The notes below the pieces were generated by a model. That model was not told the DNA's origin, made no database searches, and saw nothing but the letters and a program-made list of their open reading frames with translations. Shown here in pieces: positions 17,117 to 28,945 of a DNA stretch of 64,000 bases. Where the stretch lies: NCBI GenBank assembly GCA_000985875.1, contig CCRI01000001.1:310001-374000 (forward strand). The letters are read 5' to 3'. Each line of letters begins with the position of its first letter. The stretch's first letter is position 1. Source of the DNA: Neorhizobium galegae bv. officinalis (GTDB lineage: Bacteria > Pseudomonadota > Alphaproteobacteria > Rhizobiales > Rhizobiaceae). The position numbers and the translations under genes are program-made.

Positions 17117-18543
17117 ACTGGCTATGGACCTCGGAGGATTTGACGTCTGCCATGGGCGGCCGGCCGATCGGTGCGCTTCCGGCGGGTATCACCGGAATCT
17201 CGATCGACAGCCGTTCCATCGGCCAGGACGAAGCTTTCTTTGCCATCAGGGGCGACCGCGTCGACGGTCATGACTATGCGAGCCTCGCTGTCGCCAACGG
17301 GGCGACGCTGATCGTCGTCAACGAGGCGAAACTGCCGGCGCTCGGCAAGCTGAGCGTGCCGATGATCGTCGTCGAAGACGTGCTGGCGGCGCTGGGGAAA
17401 CTGGCGCTTGCCGCGCGGGCGCGCAGCCGGGCGCGGATCGTCGCGGTGACCGGTTCGGTCGGCAAGACCACCACCAAGGAGATGCTGCGCCACGCGCTTG
17501 CGCCCTCCGGAAAGGTGCATGCCGCCGTTGCCTCCTTCAACAATCACTGGGGCGTGCCGCTGACACTTGCCCGCATGCCGGCGGATACCGATTTCGGCGT
17601 CTTCGAGATCGGCATGAATCACCCGGACGAGATCCGCCCGCTGGTGAAGATGGTGCGTCCGCATGTGGCAATGATCACCACGATCGCCGCCGCCCATCTC
17701 GGCCATTTCAAGAACCTCGAGGAGATTGCGAGCGCCAAGGCCGAGATCTTCGAAGGCCTCGAGCCTGGGGGTTCGGCGATCCTCAACCGCGACATCAAGC
17801 AGTTCGGTTTTCTGCAGAAAAAGGCGCAGGAGGCCGGCGTCTCGCACATCCACACCTTCGGCCAGCATGCCAAGGCGGATTTTCGGCTGGCGGATTTCGA
17901 GGGCAATGGGGAAAACTCGGTCGTCTGGGCGGTGCTGAACGGCGAGACGTCGGAAGTCCATATCGGCGCGCCGGGCCGGCATATTGCCGAAAACGCCATG
18001 GCAGTCCTCGGCGCCTGCCTTCTGGTCGGCGCGGACATGGCCGGCGCCATGGAAGCGCTTGCGGCGCTGAAGCCGGTCAAGGGCAGGGGCGAGCGTCACC
18101 GTCTCGGCATCGGCGAGGGTCATCTGACGCTGATCGACGAGAGCTACAACGCCAATCCGGCCTCGATGCGGGCGGCGATCGCGCTTCTGGCATCCTCGGC
18201 ACCGGAACTGACGGGCCGGCGGATTGCCGTACTCGGCGACATGCTGGAAATGGGCGAATTCTCCGCCAAGGTGCATGAGGAACTGGCAGGTCCGCTGCTT
18301 GCGGCCGGCATCGAACATGTCTGGTTGGCGGGTGCGGAAATGACGGCTTTGCGCGATGCGCTGCCCGACAGCGTCGACGTGCAATATTATGAAAAGACTG
18401 CGGATTTGGCCGATTTCGTCGTGCGCTCGGTGATGCCGGGCGACGTGGTGATGGTGAAATCCTCGCTTGGCATCGGTTTCGGCAAGATCGTGGCCGCACT
18501 TATTGACAACTACCCGGCATTCTCCGACACGGAACGCCACTAA
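17113..18543 (+). CDS. murF: UDP-MurNAc-tripeptide:D-Ala-D-Ala ligase MurF
   Basis: 476 residues from a GTG start that overlaps the murE stop (GTGA). ATP-loop TGSVGKTT lies at 113-120, followed by the [10 protein letters not shown] and [11 protein letters not shown] motifs and [11 protein letters not shown] in the C-terminal domain, all diagnostic for MurF. The enzyme adds the D-Ala-D-Ala dipeptide made by DdlB (encoded downstream at 27.1 kb) to complete the UDP-MurNAc-pentapeptide in the cytoplasm. The rare start codon and overlap suggest that it depends on ribosomes finishing murE. Confidence 0.95.
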   Translation: MNWLWTSEDLTSAMGGRPIGALPAGITGISIDSRSIGQDEAFFAIRGDRVDGHDYASLAVANGATLIVVNEAKLPALGKLSVPMIVVEDVLAALGKLALAARARSRARIVAVTGSVGKTTTKEMLRHALAPSGKVHAAVASFNNHWGVPLTLARMPADTDFGVFEIGMNHPDEIRPLVKMVRPHVAMITTIAAAHLGHFKNLEEIASAKAEIFEGLEPGGSAILNRDIKQFGFLQKKAQEAGVSHIHTFGQHAKADFRLADFEGNGENSVVWAVLNGETSEVHIGAPGRHIAENAMAVLGACLLVGADMAGAMEALAALKPVKGRGERHRLGIGEGHLTLIDESYNANPASMRAAIALLASSAPELTGRRIAVLGDMLEMGEFSAKVHEELAGPLLAAGIEHVWLAGAEMTALRDALPDSVDVQYYEKTADLADFVVRSVMPGDVVMVKSSLGIGFGKIVAALIDNYPAFSDTERH

Positions 18544-18573
18544 TTAAGACGCGGCTTCTAGAAAGGGCGCTGA

Positions 18574-19677
18574 ATGCTGATCTGGCTTGTGGAACTGGCG
18601 GATAAAGTCCAATTTTTCAACCTGTTCCGGTACATCACCTTCAGGACGGGCGCTGCGCTCTTTACGTCTGCGCTGATCGTCTTCCTGTTCGGGCCGATGA
18701 TCATCGCATCGCTTCGCCTGCGCCAGGGCAAGGGACAGCCGATCCGCGCCGATGGGCCGCAGACCCATTTCAAGAAGGCCGGCACGCCGACCATGGGCGG
18801 CCTGATGATTCTTGCCGGCATCGTCGGCGGCTCGCTGCTCTGGGCCGACCTTTCTAACGTCTACGTGGTGGCGACCCTGCTCGTTACGCTGGGTTTCGGC
18901 GCGATCGGCTTTTATGACGACTATCTCAAGGTCACCAAGCAGACCGACAAGGGTTTTTCCGGCAAGGCCCGGCTCGGCATCGAGTTCGTGATCGCCGGCA
19001 TTGCGGTCTTCTTCATGATGCGGATGGCGCTCGCCACCGGCCAGTCGAGCAATCCGACGCTCGGCACCTCGATCGCCTTCCCGTTCTTCAAAGATCTGTT
19101 CATCAATCTCGGCATCTTCTTCGTGCTGTTCGGCGGTTTCGTCATCGTGGCGGCCGGCAATGCGGTGAACTTGACGGACGGGCTCGACGGTCTCGCCATC
19201 GTGCCCGTGATGATCGCCGCGGCCTCCTTCGGCGTCATTGCCTATCTCGCCGGCAACGCGGTGTTTGCGGGATACCTGCAGATCAATTTCGTGCCCGGCA
19301 CCGGCGAGCTCGCCGTCATTCTCGGAGCGGTAATCGGAGCGGGCCTCGGCTTCCTCTGGTTCAACGCGCCGCCGGCCGCCATCTTCATGGGCGATACGGG
19401 ATCGCTGGCTCTCGGCGGCTTGATCGGCTCGGTCGCCGTCGCCACCAAGCACGAGATCGTCATGGCGATCGTCGGCGGCCTGTTCGTCATGGAAACGCTG
19501 TCTGTCATCATCCAGGTCGGCTTCTTCAAGATGACCGGCCGGCGCGTCTTCCTGATGGCGCCGATCCACCACCATTTCGAAAAGCTCGGCTGGACGGAAA
19601 GCCAGGTGGTGATCCGCTTCTGGATCATCGCCGTCGGCCTTGCCATGCTCGGCCTTTCGACGCTCAAGCTGCGGTGA
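18574..19677 (+). CDS. mraY: Phospho-MurNAc-pentapeptide transferase MraY
   Basis: 367 residues, ten predicted membrane segments. Conserved cytoplasmic loops hold the Mg-binding and catalytic residues: GTPTMGGL near 70, the DDYLK motif near 115, [10 protein letters not shown] near 192 and the [11 protein letters not shown] and PIHHHFE sequences in the C-terminal half. MraY transfers phospho-MurNAc-pentapeptide to undecaprenyl phosphate, forming lipid I. A GAAAGGG ribosome site precedes the ATG, and murD follows after seven bases. Confidence 0.97.
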   Translation: MLIWLVELADKVQFFNLFRYITFRTGAALFTSALIVFLFGPMIIASLRLRQGKGQPIRADGPQTHFKKAGTPTMGGLMILAGIVGGSLLWADLSNVYVVATLLVTLGFGAIGFYDDYLKVTKQTDKGFSGKARLGIEFVIAGIAVFFMMRMALATGQSSNPTLGTSIAFPFFKDLFINLGIFFVLFGGFVIVAAGNAVNLTDGLDGLAIVPVMIAAASFGVIAYLAGNAVFAGYLQINFVPGTGELAVILGAVIGAGLGFLWFNAPPAAIFMGDTGSLALGGLIGSVAVATKHEIVMAIVGGLFVMETLSVIIQVGFFKMTGRRVFLMAPIHHHFEKLGWTESQVVIRFWIIAVGLAMLGLSTLKLR

Positions 19678-19684
19678 CACGGCG

Positions 19685-21082
19685 ATGATCGCGGTCACCA
19701 CGTTCAAGGACAAACCGGTCGCACTCTTCGGCCTCGGCGGCTCGGGGCTGGCAACCGCCAAGGCGCTCGTCGCGGGCGGCGCGAAGGTGGTCGCCTGGGA
19801 CGACAATCCCGACAGCGTGGCCAAAGCCACAGCCGAGGGCATCGCGACCGCTGACCTGCGGGGCATCGACTGGTCTGTCCAGACCGCATTTGTGCTGTCG
19901 CCGGGCGTGCCGCTCACCCATCCGAAGCCGCATTGGAGCGTCGACCTCGCCCGGTCTGCCGGCGTCGAAATCATCGGCGATGTCGAGCTTTTCGTGCGCG
20001 AGCGGCGGGCGCATGCGCCGGATTGCCCGTTCATCGCGATTACCGGCACCAACGGCAAGTCGACGACCACGGCGCTGATCGCCCATATCCTGAAGTCGAG
20101 CGGCCGCGATACCCAGCTTGGCGGCAATATCGGCACTGCGATCCTGACGCTCGATCCGCCGAAGGCCGAGCGTTATTTCGTCGTCGAATGCTCGTCCTAC
20201 CAGATCGATCTGGCGCCAACGCTCAATCCGACCGCCGGCATACTGCTCAACCTCACGCCTGACCATCTCGACCGGCACGGCACCATGCAGCACTATGCCG
20301 ACGTCAAGGAACGGCTCGTTGCCGGCAGCGGCACGGCGGTGATCGGGGTCGACGATTCGTTCTGCGCCCTCATCGCCGACCGCGTCGAGCGGGCCGGCGT
20401 CGCGGTCAAGCGGATCTCCAAGCGGGTCGTCGTTGCCGACGGACTTTATGCCGAGGGCAGCCGGATCATCGAGGCGCATGGCGGCGCGACGTCGCTGCTC
20501 GTCGATCTCGACGGCATCCAGACGCTCAAGGGCAGCCACAATGCCCAGAACGCGGCGGCGGCCATCGCCGCCTGCCTGGCGGTCGGCGTGTCGCGGGACG
20601 AGATCCGAGCGGGACTGAAGTCCTTCCCCGGCCTGAAGCATCGGATGCAGCCGGTCGGCCGCCGGGGCCAGGTCGTGTTCGTCAACGATTCGAAGGCGAC
20701 CAATGCGGATGCGGCAGCACCGGCGCTCTCCAGCTATGACCGGATCTACTGGATTGCCGGCGGCCTGCCGAAGGAGGGCGGCATAGTCAGCCTCGCTCCA
20801 CTCTTCCCGCGTATCGTCAAAGCCTATCTGATCGGAGAAGCCGCACCGGCATTCGCGGCGACGCTTGGCGAGGCGGTGCCCTACGAGATTTCGGGCACAC
20901 TCGAAAAAGCGGTCGCGCATGCCGCAGCGGATGCAGGAGCCGACACGACACCGTCCGCGGTGATGCTGTCGCCGGCCTGCGCCAGCTTCGATCAGTTCAA
21001 GAATTTCGAGGTTCGCGGCGACGCCTTTGTCGGTCATGTCGCGGGTCTCGATGGCGTCACGATGTTGGTCGATTCAGATTGA
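19685..21082 (+). CDS. murD: UDP-MurNAc-L-alanine:D-glutamate ligase MurD
   Basis: 465 residues. The N-terminal Rossmann-like domain begins [26 protein letters not shown] follows, then the ATP loop [12 protein letters not shown] at 119-130 and [11 protein letters not shown]. The C-terminal domain contains [13 protein letters not shown] and the closing [15 protein letters not shown] signature. The enzyme adds D-Glu to UDP-MurNAc-Ala. The start at 19685 ([10 protein letters not shown]) is favoured: an in-frame upstream ATG at 19640 lies inside mraY. Confidence 0.96.
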   Translation: MIAVTTFKDKPVALFGLGGSGLATAKALVAGGAKVVAWDDNPDSVAKATAEGIATADLRGIDWSVQTAFVLSPGVPLTHPKPHWSVDLARSAGVEIIGDVELFVRERRAHAPDCPFIAITGTNGKSTTTALIAHILKSSGRDTQLGGNIGTAILTLDPPKAERYFVVECSSYQIDLAPTLNPTAGILLNLTPDHLDRHGTMQHYADVKERLVAGSGTAVIGVDDSFCALIADRVERAGVAVKRISKRVVVADGLYAEGSRIIEAHGGATSLLVDLDGIQTLKGSHNAQNAAAAIAACLAVGVSRDEIRAGLKSFPGLKHRMQPVGRRGQVVFVNDSKATNADAAAPALSSYDRIYWIAGGLPKEGGIVSLAPLFPRIVKAYLIGEAAPAFAATLGEAVPYEISGTLEKAVAHAAADAGADTTPSAVMLSPACASFDQFKNFEVRGDAFVGHVAGLDGVTMLVDSD

Positions 21083-21107
21083 TCGAGACGGAAAAGGGGA
21101 ACGACAG

Positions 21108-22262
21108 ATGGTAAGCCGCGCAGACCGTGGGCCGCTCGCAGACTGGTTCTGGACGATCGACCGTTTCTTCCTCGTCGCCTTCGTGTTGCTGATGGGGGTC
21201 GGTTTCATGCTCTCCTTCGCGGCGTCGCCGGCGGTCGCCGAGCGGATCGGCCTCGGCAGTTTCCACTTCGTCGAGCGTCACGCGCTGTTCCTGCTGCCGT
21301 CGCTGATGGTGATGGTCGGCCTGTCCTTCCTGACGCCGCGGCAGGTGCGCCGGACCGCGATCGTCCTCCTGATCATCTCGCTGGCGCTGATGGTGCTGGC
21401 GCTGTTCTTCGGCGTCGAGGTCAAGGGATCGCGGCGCTGGATCGGCGTCGGCATGTTCTCGATCCAGCCGTCGGAATTCATGAAACCGGCCTTCGTGGTC
21501 GTCTGCGCCTGGCTGTTTGCCGAGCACGCGCGGCAGCCGGAAATCCCCGGCAATCTCTTCGCCATCATCCTGTTCGGCATCGTCGCGGCGCTGCTCGTCG
21601 CCCAGCCGGACCTTGGCCAGACGATTCTCACCAGCGTCGTCTGGGGCGGCATGTTCTTCATGGCCGGCATGCCGTGGCTGTGGATCGTCCTGCTTGGCGG
21701 CGTCGGCGCCGGCGGCATCCTCACCGCCTATTACATGCTGCCGCACGTGACCGCCCGCTTCGACAAGTTCCTGACCGGCGAGGGCGACCGCTTCCAGATC
21801 GAGACCGCGCATGAAGCGATCCTGCAGGGTGGCTGGTTCGGGCAGGGGCCGGGCGAGGGCATCGTCAAGCGCATCCTGCCGGACAGTCACACGGACTTCG
21901 TGTTCTCGGTTGCAGCCGAGGAATTCGGCATTATCTTCTGTATGGCACTGGTGGCGATCTTCGCCTTCATCGTGCTGCGCGGCCTGAACCACGCCTTCAA
22001 GGAGCGCAACGACTTCAACCGGTTCGCGGTCGCTGGCCTCGTCCTGCAGATCGGCATGCAGTCGCTCATCAATATCGGCGTCAACCTCGAACTCATGCCG
22101 GCCAAGGGCATGACGCTCCCCTTGATCTCCTATGGCGGCTCCTCGATGATCGCGATCTGCATCACTGCAGGCTTCATCCTGGCGCTGACACGCCATCGTC
22201 CGGAGAAGCGAGCGCAAGAGCGGAGCCTGTTCCGGGTCGCCCAGGGCGTACCCGCGGAGTAG
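21108..22262 (+). CDS. ftsW: Septal peptidoglycan polymerase FtsW (SEDS family)
   Basis: 384 residues, about ten membrane helices after a short cytoplasmic start ([13 protein letters not shown]). SEDS signatures: [33 protein letters not shown] with the catalytic Asp region, and the C-terminal [14 protein letters not shown]. FtsW polymerises lipid II at the septum with FtsI. The start chosen at 21108 follows AACGACAG; the 25-base gap after murD contains the purine run GGAAAAGGGGAA, a good ribosome site. murG follows after seven bases. Confidence 0.96.
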   Translation: MVSRADRGPLADWFWTIDRFFLVAFVLLMGVGFMLSFAASPAVAERIGLGSFHFVERHALFLLPSLMVMVGLSFLTPRQVRRTAIVLLIISLALMVLALFFGVEVKGSRRWIGVGMFSIQPSEFMKPAFVVVCAWLFAEHARQPEIPGNLFAIILFGIVAALLVAQPDLGQTILTSVVWGGMFFMAGMPWLWIVLLGGVGAGGILTAYYMLPHVTARFDKFLTGEGDRFQIETAHEAILQGGWFGQGPGEGIVKRILPDSHTDFVFSVAAEEFGIIFCMALVAIFAFIVLRGLNHAFKERNDFNRFAVAGLVLQIGMQSLINIGVNLELMPAKGMTLPLISYGGSSMIAICITAGFILALTRHRPEKRAQERSLFRVAQGVPAE

Positions 22263-22269
22263 AAGTCCA

Positions 22270-23394
22270 ATGACCAAGGGCATCATATTGCTTGCCGCCG
22301 GGGGAACCGGCGGTCATGTGTTTCCGGCGGAAGCGCTGGGGCACGAACTGAAGAAGCGCGGTTATTCCGTGCATCTCGTCACCGACAGCCGGGCCGAGCG
22401 TTATGCCGGCACGTTTCCTGCCGACGAAATCCATGTCGTTCCGTCCGCCACGTTCGGATCCAAGAACCCGATCGCGCTCGCCCGCACCGGCTGGAAGCTG
22501 TGGACGGGCCTGCGGGCCGCCCGCCGCCTGATCGGCCGTCTGAAGCCGCTCGCCGTCGTCGGGTTCGGCGGTTATCCGACCGTGCCGCCGCTGATGGCCT
22601 CGACGGCCATGGGCGTGCCGACGATGATCCACGAACAGAACGCCGTGATGGGCCGCGCCAACAAGGCGCTGGCCGCCAAGGTCCAGGCGATTGCCGGCGG
22701 CTTCCTGCCGGAAGGCAGCGGTCCTTATGCGGACAAGACCGTCACCACAGGCAATCCGGTGCGTCCGGCCGTGCTTGCGGCCTCGAATGTTCCCTATGTC
22801 GCGTCACGGGGCGATGACCCGTTCCGGCTGGTCGTCTTCGGCGGCAGCCAGGGCGCGCAGTTCTTCTCGTCGGTCGTACCGACGGCGCTCAGCCTGCTCG
22901 ACCAGGCCGAGCGCGATCGTGTCGTCGTTACCCAGCAGGCGCGTCCGGAAGACAAGGATCGCGTCAGTTCCTGCTTTGCAAAGCTCAAGGCGCCCGCGGA
23001 TATCTCTTCGTTCTTCTCGGACATGGCCGAACGGCTTGCCACCGCGCATCTCGTCATCTGCCGTTCCGGCGCCTCGACGGTGTCGGAAATTGCGGTGATC
23101 GGCCGGCCGGCCATTCTCGTGCCTTACCCGCATGCTCTGGATCACGATCAGGCAGCCAATGCCGAGGCGCTGGTGGCGACCGGCGGCGCAAAGGTCGTGC
23201 CGCAGTCGGAGCTTTCTCCGGAAAAGCTCGCCTCGATCATTTCGGGTGCGATGAAGGATCCGGACAAGCTCGAAAGAATGGCGGCTGCCGCCAAGTCCGC
23301 CGGACGGCCGAACGCGACCGGCCAGCTTGCGGATCTGGTCGAGGCAATCGCGGAGCGGAAATCGATTTCGGAATTTAAGGGAGTGCGTGCATGA
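22270..23394 (+). CDS. murG: Lipid II synthase MurG (UDP-GlcNAc transferase)
   Basis: 374 residues, GT-B fold. First glycine-rich loop [17 protein letters not shown] near residues 8-22 binds lipid [16 protein letters not shown] and [13 protein letters not shown] follow. The second domain begins with [13 protein letters not shown] and contains the UDP-GlcNAc site ([31 protein letters not shown], given here as landmarks SGASTVSE and ILVPYP). It is a peripheral membrane enzyme that completes lipid II. Its stop overlaps the murC start by four bases (ATGA). Confidence 0.97.
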   Translation: MTKGIILLAAGGTGGHVFPAEALGHELKKRGYSVHLVTDSRAERYAGTFPADEIHVVPSATFGSKNPIALARTGWKLWTGLRAARRLIGRLKPLAVVGFGGYPTVPPLMASTAMGVPTMIHEQNAVMGRANKALAAKVQAIAGGFLPEGSGPYADKTVTTGNPVRPAVLAASNVPYVASRGDDPFRLVVFGGSQGAQFFSSVVPTALSLLDQAERDRVVVTQQARPEDKDRVSSCFAKLKAPADISSFFSDMAERLATAHLVICRSGASTVSEIAVIGRPAILVPYPHALDHDQAANAEALVATGGAKVVPQSELSPEKLASIISGAMKDPDKLERMAAAAKSAGRPNATGQLADLVEAIAERKSISEFKGVRA

Positions 23395-24800
23395 AGATGC
23401 CGAAGGCCATAGGGCTCGTCCATTTCATCGGCATCGGCGGTATCGGCATGAGCGGTATCGCCGAGGTGCTGCATAATCTCGGCCACAAGGTCCAGGGATC
23501 CGACCAGGCCGACGGCGCCAATGTGCAGCGCCTGCGCGACAAGGGCATCCCGGTCTTCGTCGGCCATCAGGCCGAAAATATCGGTGATGCCGAGGTGGTC
23601 GTCGTCTCGACGGCGATCAAGAAGAACAATCCGGAGCTGATGGCGGCGCGCGAAAAATCGCTGCCGATCGTCCGCCGTGCCGAAATGCTCGCCGAGTTGA
23701 TGCGCTTCCGCAATGCGATCGCCATCGGCGGCACGCATGGCAAGACCACGACCACTTCGATGGTCGCGACACTGCTCGAAGCCGGCAATCTGGATCCGAC
23801 CGTCATCAACGGCGGCATCATCAACGCCTACGGCACCAATGCCCGTATGGGCGCCGGCGAATGGATGGTGGTCGAGGCCGACGAATCGGACGGCACCTTC
23901 CTGAAGCTCCCCGCCGATGTTGCCGTCGTCACCAATATCGATCCCGAGCATCTCGACCATTACGGCAATTTCGACGCGGTGCGCGCCGCCTTCCGGCAAT
24001 TCGTCGAGAACGTGCCGTTCTACGGTTTCGGCGTGCTCTGCCTTGATCATCCGGAAGTGCAGGCGCTGGTCGGCCGCATCGAGGACCGCAAGATCGTCAC
24101 CTATGGCGAGAACCCGCAGGCCGACGCGCGGTTCTCGAATGTCCGCATGGAAGGCACCAGGTCGATCTTCGACGTGGAAATCCGCCGCCGCCGTACAGGC
24201 CGGGTGTTCCAGTTCAAGGATCTTGCGCTGCCTATGCCCGGGCGCCATAACATTTCCAATGCCACGGCCGCGATCGCGGTCGCCAACCGGCTCGGCATTT
24301 CGGAAGAGGATATCCGCAAGGGGCTCGCCAATTTCAGCGGCGTCAAGCGGCGCTTCACTTTGACCGGCACCTGGAACGGCGTCTCGATCTTCGACGACTA
24401 CGGCCACCATCCGGTGGAGATCAAGGCCGTGCTGCGGGCAGCGCGCGAATCGTGCCAGGGCCGCATCATCGCCGTCCACCAGCCGCATCGCTACACGCGC
24501 CTGTCGAGCCTGTTCGAGGATTTCGCCAATTGCTTCAACGATGCCGACAGCATCATCCTCGCGCCAGTCTACGCCGCCGGCGAGGAACCGATTGACGGGG
24601 CCAATTCGGAAGCGCTGATTTCGCGCATCCGTTCGGGCGGCCATCGCGACGCAAGATACATGGCATCGCCGACGGAACTCGCTTCGATTGTATCGGGCAT
24701 TGCGAAACCGGGTGATTTCGTGGTTCTTCTGGGGGCGGGTAATATCACGCAGTGGGCGGCAGCATTGCCGAAGGAACTGGAAAGCATATCGGGACAGTAG
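23391..24800 (+). CDS. murC: UDP-MurNAc:L-alanine ligase MurC
   Basis: 469 residues. Glycine-rich [17 protein letters not shown] at 11-27, ATP loop [11 protein letters not shown] at 112-122, [12 protein letters not shown] and [12 protein letters not shown] in the central domain, and [13 protein letters not shown] plus HQPHRYTR in the C-terminal domain. It commits UDP-MurNAc to the pentapeptide pathway. Translational coupling to murG through ATGA and a three-base gap to murB place it firmly in the operon. Confidence 0.97.
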   Translation: MKMPKAIGLVHFIGIGGIGMSGIAEVLHNLGHKVQGSDQADGANVQRLRDKGIPVFVGHQAENIGDAEVVVVSTAIKKNNPELMAAREKSLPIVRRAEMLAELMRFRNAIAIGGTHGKTTTTSMVATLLEAGNLDPTVINGGIINAYGTNARMGAGEWMVVEADESDGTFLKLPADVAVVTNIDPEHLDHYGNFDAVRAAFRQFVENVPFYGFGVLCLDHPEVQALVGRIEDRKIVTYGENPQADARFSNVRMEGTRSIFDVEIRRRRTGRVFQFKDLALPMPGRHNISNATAAIAVANRLGISEEDIRKGLANFSGVKRRFTLTGTWNGVSIFDDYGHHPVEIKAVLRAARESCQGRIIAVHQPHRYTRLSSLFEDFANCFNDADSIILAPVYAAGEEPIDGANSEALISRIRSGGHRDARYMASPTELASIVSGIAKPGDFVVLLGAGNITQWAAALPKELESISGQ

Positions 24801-24803
24801 GAA

Positions 24804-25778
24804 ATGAAACAGGTGAACGGGGAAAAGCTTCTGGCGTCTTTGGGGGATGACGTCAACAAACTGCGCGGAAGGCTGACGCCGGATGCGCCGATGGATCGCG
24901 TTACCTGGTTCCAGGCCGGCGGGCTCGCCGAACTGATGTTCCAGCCCCACGACGTCGAGGATCTCGTGACCTTCCTGCAGATCCTGCCGGAAGAAGTGCC
25001 GCTGACGGTCGTCGGCGTCGGTTCGAACCTGCTCGTCCGCGACGGCGGCATTCCGGGCGTCGTTCTGCGCCTCTCGGCCAAGGGTTTCGGCGGGGTAGAC
25101 CTCGTCGGCGACAACCGGATCAAGGCTGGCGCGATCTGCCCCGACAAGCACATTGCCGCAATGGCGATGGACAACGGCATCGGCGGTTTCGCCTTCTATT
25201 ACGGCATTCCGGGCTCGATCGGCGGCGCTCTGCGCATGAATGCCGGCGCCAATGGCGGCGAAACGGCCGGGCGCGTCATCGAAGTTCATGCCGTCGACCG
25301 CAAGGGCGTTACGCATGTCTTCTCGACTGCCGAGATGGGCTACAGCTATCGCCATTCCTCGGTCCCGGCGGAGATGATCTTTACCCACGCGGTCTTCGAA
25401 GGATATCCCGAGGAGCGGGCAAAGATCCGCGCCGAGATGGATGCCGTGCGTCAGCATCGCGAGACGGTGCAGCCGATCAAGGAAAAGACCGGCGGCTCGA
25501 CCTTCAAGAATCCGGAAGGCCATTCCGCGTGGAAACTGATCGACGAGGCAGGCTGCCGCGGACTGGTCAGCGGTGGAGCACAGATGTCGTCGCTCCATTG
25601 CAACTTCATGATCAATATCGGTCATGCCAGCGGCTACGACCTCGAATATCTCGGCGAAACCATTCGCCAGCGGGTCTTCGAACATTCCGACATCAAGCTC
25701 GAATGGGAAATCAAGCGCCTCGGCATCTTCATGCCCGGCCGCGAGGTGAGACCCTTCCAGGGCATGACCAGTGAATGA
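24804..25778 (+). CDS. murB: UDP-N-acetylenolpyruvoylglucosamine reductase MurB
   Basis: 324 residues. FAD-binding PCMH domain with [15 protein letters not shown] near 34-48 and [12 protein letters not shown] at 71-82; [20 protein letters not shown] carries the conserved flavin loop, and [10 protein letters not shown] provides the catalytic Ser. It is MurB type I by length. The enzyme uses NADPH to reduce the enolpyruvyl group, giving UDP-MurNAc, the substrate of MurC. Last of the uninterrupted mur genes; a 270-bp non-coding gap with no clear terminator separates it from the aquaporin. Confidence 0.96.
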   Translation: MKQVNGEKLLASLGDDVNKLRGRLTPDAPMDRVTWFQAGGLAELMFQPHDVEDLVTFLQILPEEVPLTVVGVGSNLLVRDGGIPGVVLRLSAKGFGGVDLVGDNRIKAGAICPDKHIAAMAMDNGIGGFAFYYGIPGSIGGALRMNAGANGGETAGRVIEVHAVDRKGVTHVFSTAEMGYSYRHSSVPAEMIFTHAVFEGYPEERAKIRAEMDAVRQHRETVQPIKEKTGGSTFKNPEGHSAWKLIDEAGCRGLVSGGAQMSSLHCNFMINIGHASGYDLEYLGETIRQRVFEHSDIKLEWEIKRLGIFMPGREVRPFQGMTSE

Positions 25779-26048
25779 TGGGGACCGGCCGATAGGCTGA
25801 GCCACGGGCGTTCTGCCGAGGCAAAGAACGGTTCCCTGCGAAAGTTCGGAAAACAGGAACTTATGGCGGCTCTTTCACATCCTGGTTTCATAAACCGGGC
25901 CGAAGCGGCCGCCTTATTGTGAACGCTTTCTTCAGAACTTGCTTATTCATTGAGCATTCATGACCGTATATTGCATAATGACCCTGTCTTGAATGAGATT
26001 CGTGCCAAGAACCGGCAGGGTGCCGGGGCACGAGCAGGGGGATATCCA

Positions 26049-26750
26049 ATGTTTAAAAAATTAGCGGCCGAGTTCTTCGGCACTTTCTGGCTTGTCTTCG
26101 GGGGCTGCGGCAGCGCGGTTCTGGCTGCGGCATTTCCGGATCTCGGCATCGGCTTCGTCGGCGTTGCGCTCGCGTTCGGCCTGACGGTGCTGACCATGGC
26201 TTATGCGGTCGGCGGTATTTCCGGCGGACACTTCAATCCGGCGGTATCGGTGGGGCTGACGGTGGCGGGCAGGTTCCCTGCTTCAAGCCTTCTGGCCTAT
26301 GTCGTCGCCCAGGTGGTGGGGGCCATCGTCGCGGCCCTGGTTCTTTATCTCATCGCTTCCGGCAAGGCTGGTTTCCAGCTCGGCGGCTTTGCGTCCAACG
26401 GCTATGGCGAGCATTCGCCCGGCGGTTATTCGTTGACCTCCGCGCTGTTGATAGAACTGGTGCTCACCGGTTTCTTCATCTTCATCATCCTGGGCGCGAC
26501 TGGGCCGAAGGCGCCGGCCGGGTTTGCTCCGATCGCGATCGGCCTCGCGCTGACGCTGATCCATCTGATCTCGATCCCGGTCACCAACACATCCGTCAAC
26601 CCGGCACGTTCGACCGGCGTCGCGCTGATCGTCGGCGACTGGGCTCTCGCACAGCTTTGGCTTTTCTGGGCGGCACCGATCGTCGGCGCCATCCTCGGCG
26701 CGCTGGCATGGAAGCTGGTGGACGATTCGGGAGAGCGGGCCGCGGCCTGA
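26049..26750 (+). CDS. aqpZ: Aquaporin Z
   Basis: 233 residues with six membrane helices and both NPA boxes: [10 protein letters not shown] in loop B and [12 protein letters not shown] in loop E, the latter with the Arg of the selectivity filter. A narrow ar/R filter of the water-channel type is supported by the AqpZ-like start ([21 protein letters not shown]), so it should pass water rather than glycerol. The ATG at 26049 follows AGGGGGATA; the open frame extends upstream to 25950 without protein-like sequence. Its place between murB and ddlB inside the dcw region is unusual. A strong terminator follows. Confidence 0.93.
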   Translation: MFKKLAAEFFGTFWLVFGGCGSAVLAAAFPDLGIGFVGVALAFGLTVLTMAYAVGGISGGHFNPAVSVGLTVAGRFPASSLLAYVVAQVVGAIVAALVLYLIASGKAGFQLGGFASNGYGEHSPGGYSLTSALLIELVLTGFFIFIILGATGPKAPAGFAPIAIGLALTLIHLISIPVTNTSVNPARSTGVALIVGDWALAQLWLFWAAPIVGAILGALAWKLVDDSGERAAA

Positions 26751-26786
26751 TCTCAGGAAGAACGGTCCATTCCATCGAGGTAAAGG

Positions 26787-26815
26787 AGCCCGCGAAGCCG
26801 CACGCTTCGCGGGCT
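26787..26815 (+). terminator. Rho-independent terminator after aqpZ
   Basis: Twelve-pair perfect stem AGCCCGCGAAGC/GCTTCGCGGGCT with a five-base loop (CGCAC), followed by TTTTCC. It separates the mraZ-to-aqpZ block from ddlB-ftsQAZ, so the latter needs its own promoter in 26816-27098. Confidence 0.92.
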
Positions 26816-26961
26816 TTTCCGTGCCTCGAACGTCGGGAATCGTCCGCCGATTCGAGAGGCCCGACCTACCCTTTATTGCTGTTCCGAATGTTGCCGCAAA
26901 CTGGGCGTTAACATCCAGCGATTCGATTTTTCCTTTGTTTTCATGCTTTTGGCTGCCCAGG

Positions 26962-26986
26962 TTAATCAAGGTAAACGGTTTGTTAA
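26962..26986. promoter_or_regulatory. CtrA-like boxes upstream of ddlB-ftsQAZ
   Basis: Two overlapping near-matches to TTAA-N7-TTAA: TTAA at 26962 followed after seven bases by AAAC, and TAAA-N7-TTAA at 26972-26986. In Caulobacter the ftsQA promoter is CtrA-controlled, which makes the location attractive, but the matches are imperfect. The 348-bp gap 26751-27098 otherwise contains only the aqpZ terminator and an AT-rich promoter-like stretch. Confidence 0.35.
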
Positions 26987-27098
26987 CTATATTCCGGCAC
27001 TAATGCAGGCATACCTAACGTCCGGCGAGAATCGTCAGAGAACAGGTTGGCGCAAGCGCCGTACTAGAGAGTGAAGTCCTTTTTGGCGGGAGTGATTG

Positions 27099-28025
27099 AT
27101 GAGCGACAAGCACGTGGCTGTTTTGATGGGAGGGTTTTCCTCCGAGCGGCCTGTCAGCCTGTCCTCGGGCAATGCCTGCGCGGAGGCTCTCGAAGGTGAA
27201 GGCTATCGCGTTACCCGAGTCGATGTCGGCCGGGATGTGGCGGCCGTTCTCTCGGAGCTTCGGCCGGACGTTGCCTTCAATGCCTTGCACGGACCTTTCG
27301 GCGAGGACGGGACGATCCAGGGCATCCTCGAATATCTCGAAATTCCCTATACCCATTCCGGCGTGCTGGCCTCGGCGCTCGCCATGGACAAGCATCAGGC
27401 CAAGCACGTGGCCAAGGCGTCCGGCATTCCGGTCGCTGAGGCCAAGGCCATGAGCCGCTTCGATATCGGCAACACTCATCCGCTGAAGCCGCCCTATGTG
27501 GTGAAGCCGGTGCGCGAGGGGTCGTCCTTCGGTGTCGTGATCGTCCAGGAAAATCAGTCGCATCCGCCGCAGATCATCGGCTCCTCCGAATGGCGTTACG
27601 GAGAGCGCGTCCTGGTCGAGCGCTATATCTATGGCCGCGAACTCACCTGTGGCGTGATGGGCGATGTGGCGCTTGGTGTCACCGAAGTGGTGCCGCTCAG
27701 CCACGCCTTTTACGATTACGATGCGAAATATGCGGAGGGTGGTTCGAAACACGTCATCCCGGCACAAATTTCACCGAATATTTACCAAAAGATTCAAACA
27801 CTAGCGCTCAAGGCGCATCAGGCGATGGGCTGCCGTGGCGTCAGTCGCTCCGACTTTCGCTACGACGACCGCTTCTCCGAGAACGGCGAGGTTGTCTGGC
27901 TGGAAATCAACACGCAGCCGGGCATGACCCCGACATCACTGGTGCCCGAAATGGCCGGCCATGCCGGTCACTCATTTGGTGAACTCGTCCGTTGGATGGT
28001 GGAGGACGCTACGTGTTTGCGTTGA
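27099..28025 (+). CDS. ddlB: D-alanine:D-alanine ligase DdlB
   Basis: 308 residues, ATP-grasp fold. N-terminal [19 protein letters not shown] holds the first D-Ala site, [14 protein letters not shown] the next, then [15 protein letters not shown] (ATP-binding loop), and C-terminal [15 protein letters not shown] with the Mg-binding Glu and Asn. Makes the dipeptide used by MurF. The ATG at 27099 is preferred to the TTG immediately upstream; GGCGGGAG lies ahead of it. The 3' end overlaps ftsQ by 13 bases. Confidence 0.96.
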   Translation: MSDKHVAVLMGGFSSERPVSLSSGNACAEALEGEGYRVTRVDVGRDVAAVLSELRPDVAFNALHGPFGEDGTIQGILEYLEIPYTHSGVLASALAMDKHQAKHVAKASGIPVAEAKAMSRFDIGNTHPLKPPYVVKPVREGSSFGVVIVQENQSHPPQIIGSSEWRYGERVLVERYIYGRELTCGVMGDVALGVTEVVPLSHAFYDYDAKYAEGGSKHVIPAQISPNIYQKIQTLALKAHQAMGCRGVSRSDFRYDDRFSENGEVVWLEINTQPGMTPTSLVPEMAGHAGHSFGELVRWMVEDATCLR

Positions 28026-28945
28026 TCGGCAGAAAGGCGGGTGGACCGCGAGGCCGTTCCCAGGCTCAGTATCTCGGTGCCGAAGAGCGCCGGGTTCTTC
28101 CGCGCCCGCTTCGCCGGGTGTTCCGTTTCTGCGCCAGTCTCGCCACCGGCCGCATCCATATTCCGCGCCATACCGGGACCCTTTCCGCTCTCGGCTTCTT
28201 TGCCGCGGTCGGTCTTTACGGCATGTCGCTCGGCGGTCACGGCCAGGCGGTCGCGCAGGCGACCACAGCGGCTGTCGGCTTTGCGATCGAGGATGTGCGC
28301 GTCTCGGGCAATGACCAGACTTCCGAAATCGACATCCTGCAGCTTCTCGGCCTCGACGGCACGACCTCGCTGGTCGCTCTCGATATCGATTCCGCCCGCC
28401 GCAAGCTCTCGGCGCTTCCCTGGGTCCAGTATGCGGAAGTCCGCAAGATCTATCCGAAGACGATCGAGGTGATGCTGAAGGAACGTCAGGCTTTCGGCAT
28501 CTGGCAGCACGGCGCTGAGCTGTCGCTGATCGAAAAGAACGGCAGCGTGATCGCGCCGCTGCGTGACAACAAGTTCGCCTCGCTGCCGCTTTTCGTTGGC
28601 CGCGATGCCGAGACGGCCGCATCCTCATTCGAGGATGCCATGGCGGGCTGGCCGGAACTGAAGAACCGCGTGAAGGCCTATGTCCGCATTGCCGGTCGCC
28701 GCTGGGATCTGCATCTCGACAACGGCGTCGTGCTGAAGCTGCCGGAAGCCAACGTCGCCAAGGCGCTCCGCGTGCTCGCACGGCTCGAAAAGGAGCAGGG
28801 CTTGCTGGAGCGCGATGTCGCCGCCGTCGATCTGAGGCTTGAGGATCGCACCACCGTCCAGCTTACTCCCGGTGCCCTGGATCGCCGCAGAGAGGCGCTC
28901 GATGCGCGGACGAAAGCCCTGAAGAAACTGGGAGAGCAGTCTTGA
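28013..28945 (+). CDS. ftsQ: Cell-division protein FtsQ
   Basis: 310 residues: basic cytoplasmic tail, one membrane helix near 62-78 ([17 protein letters not shown]), a POTRA domain ([21 protein letters not shown]) and a beta domain. FtsQ links early and late divisome proteins by recruiting FtsBL. The start is a GTG preceded by GGAGGA with seven-base spacing, all inside the end of ddlB, so both the ribosome site and start overlap the upstream gene. Its TGA overlaps the ftsA TTG by three bases. Confidence 0.93.
   Translation: MFALIGRKAGGPRGRSQAQYLGAEERRVLPRPLRRVFRFCASLATGRIHIPRHTGTLSALGFFAAVGLYGMSLGGHGQAVAQATTAAVGFAIEDVRVSGNDQTSEIDILQLLGLDGTTSLVALDIDSARRKLSALPWVQYAEVRKIYPKTIEVMLKERQAFGIWQHGAELSLIEKNGSVIAPLRDNKFASLPLFVGRDAETAASSFEDAMAGWPELKNRVKAYVRIAGRRWDLHLDNGVVLKLPEANVAKALRVLARLEKEQGLLERDVAAVDLRLEDRTTVQLTPGALDRRREALDARTKALKKLGEQS

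Noticed and set aside
23148-25805. 885-residue minus-strand open frame over murC and murB
   Set aside because: It is antisense to two clearly identified genes and has the His/Arg/Asp/Gly-rich composition typical of antisense shadows in high-GC DNA.
25779-26048. tRNA or small RNA in the murB-aqpZ gap
   Set aside because: No cloverleaf, no T-loop GTTCNANNC pattern and no hairpin with a T-run; only an A/T-rich stretch likely to hold a promoter.
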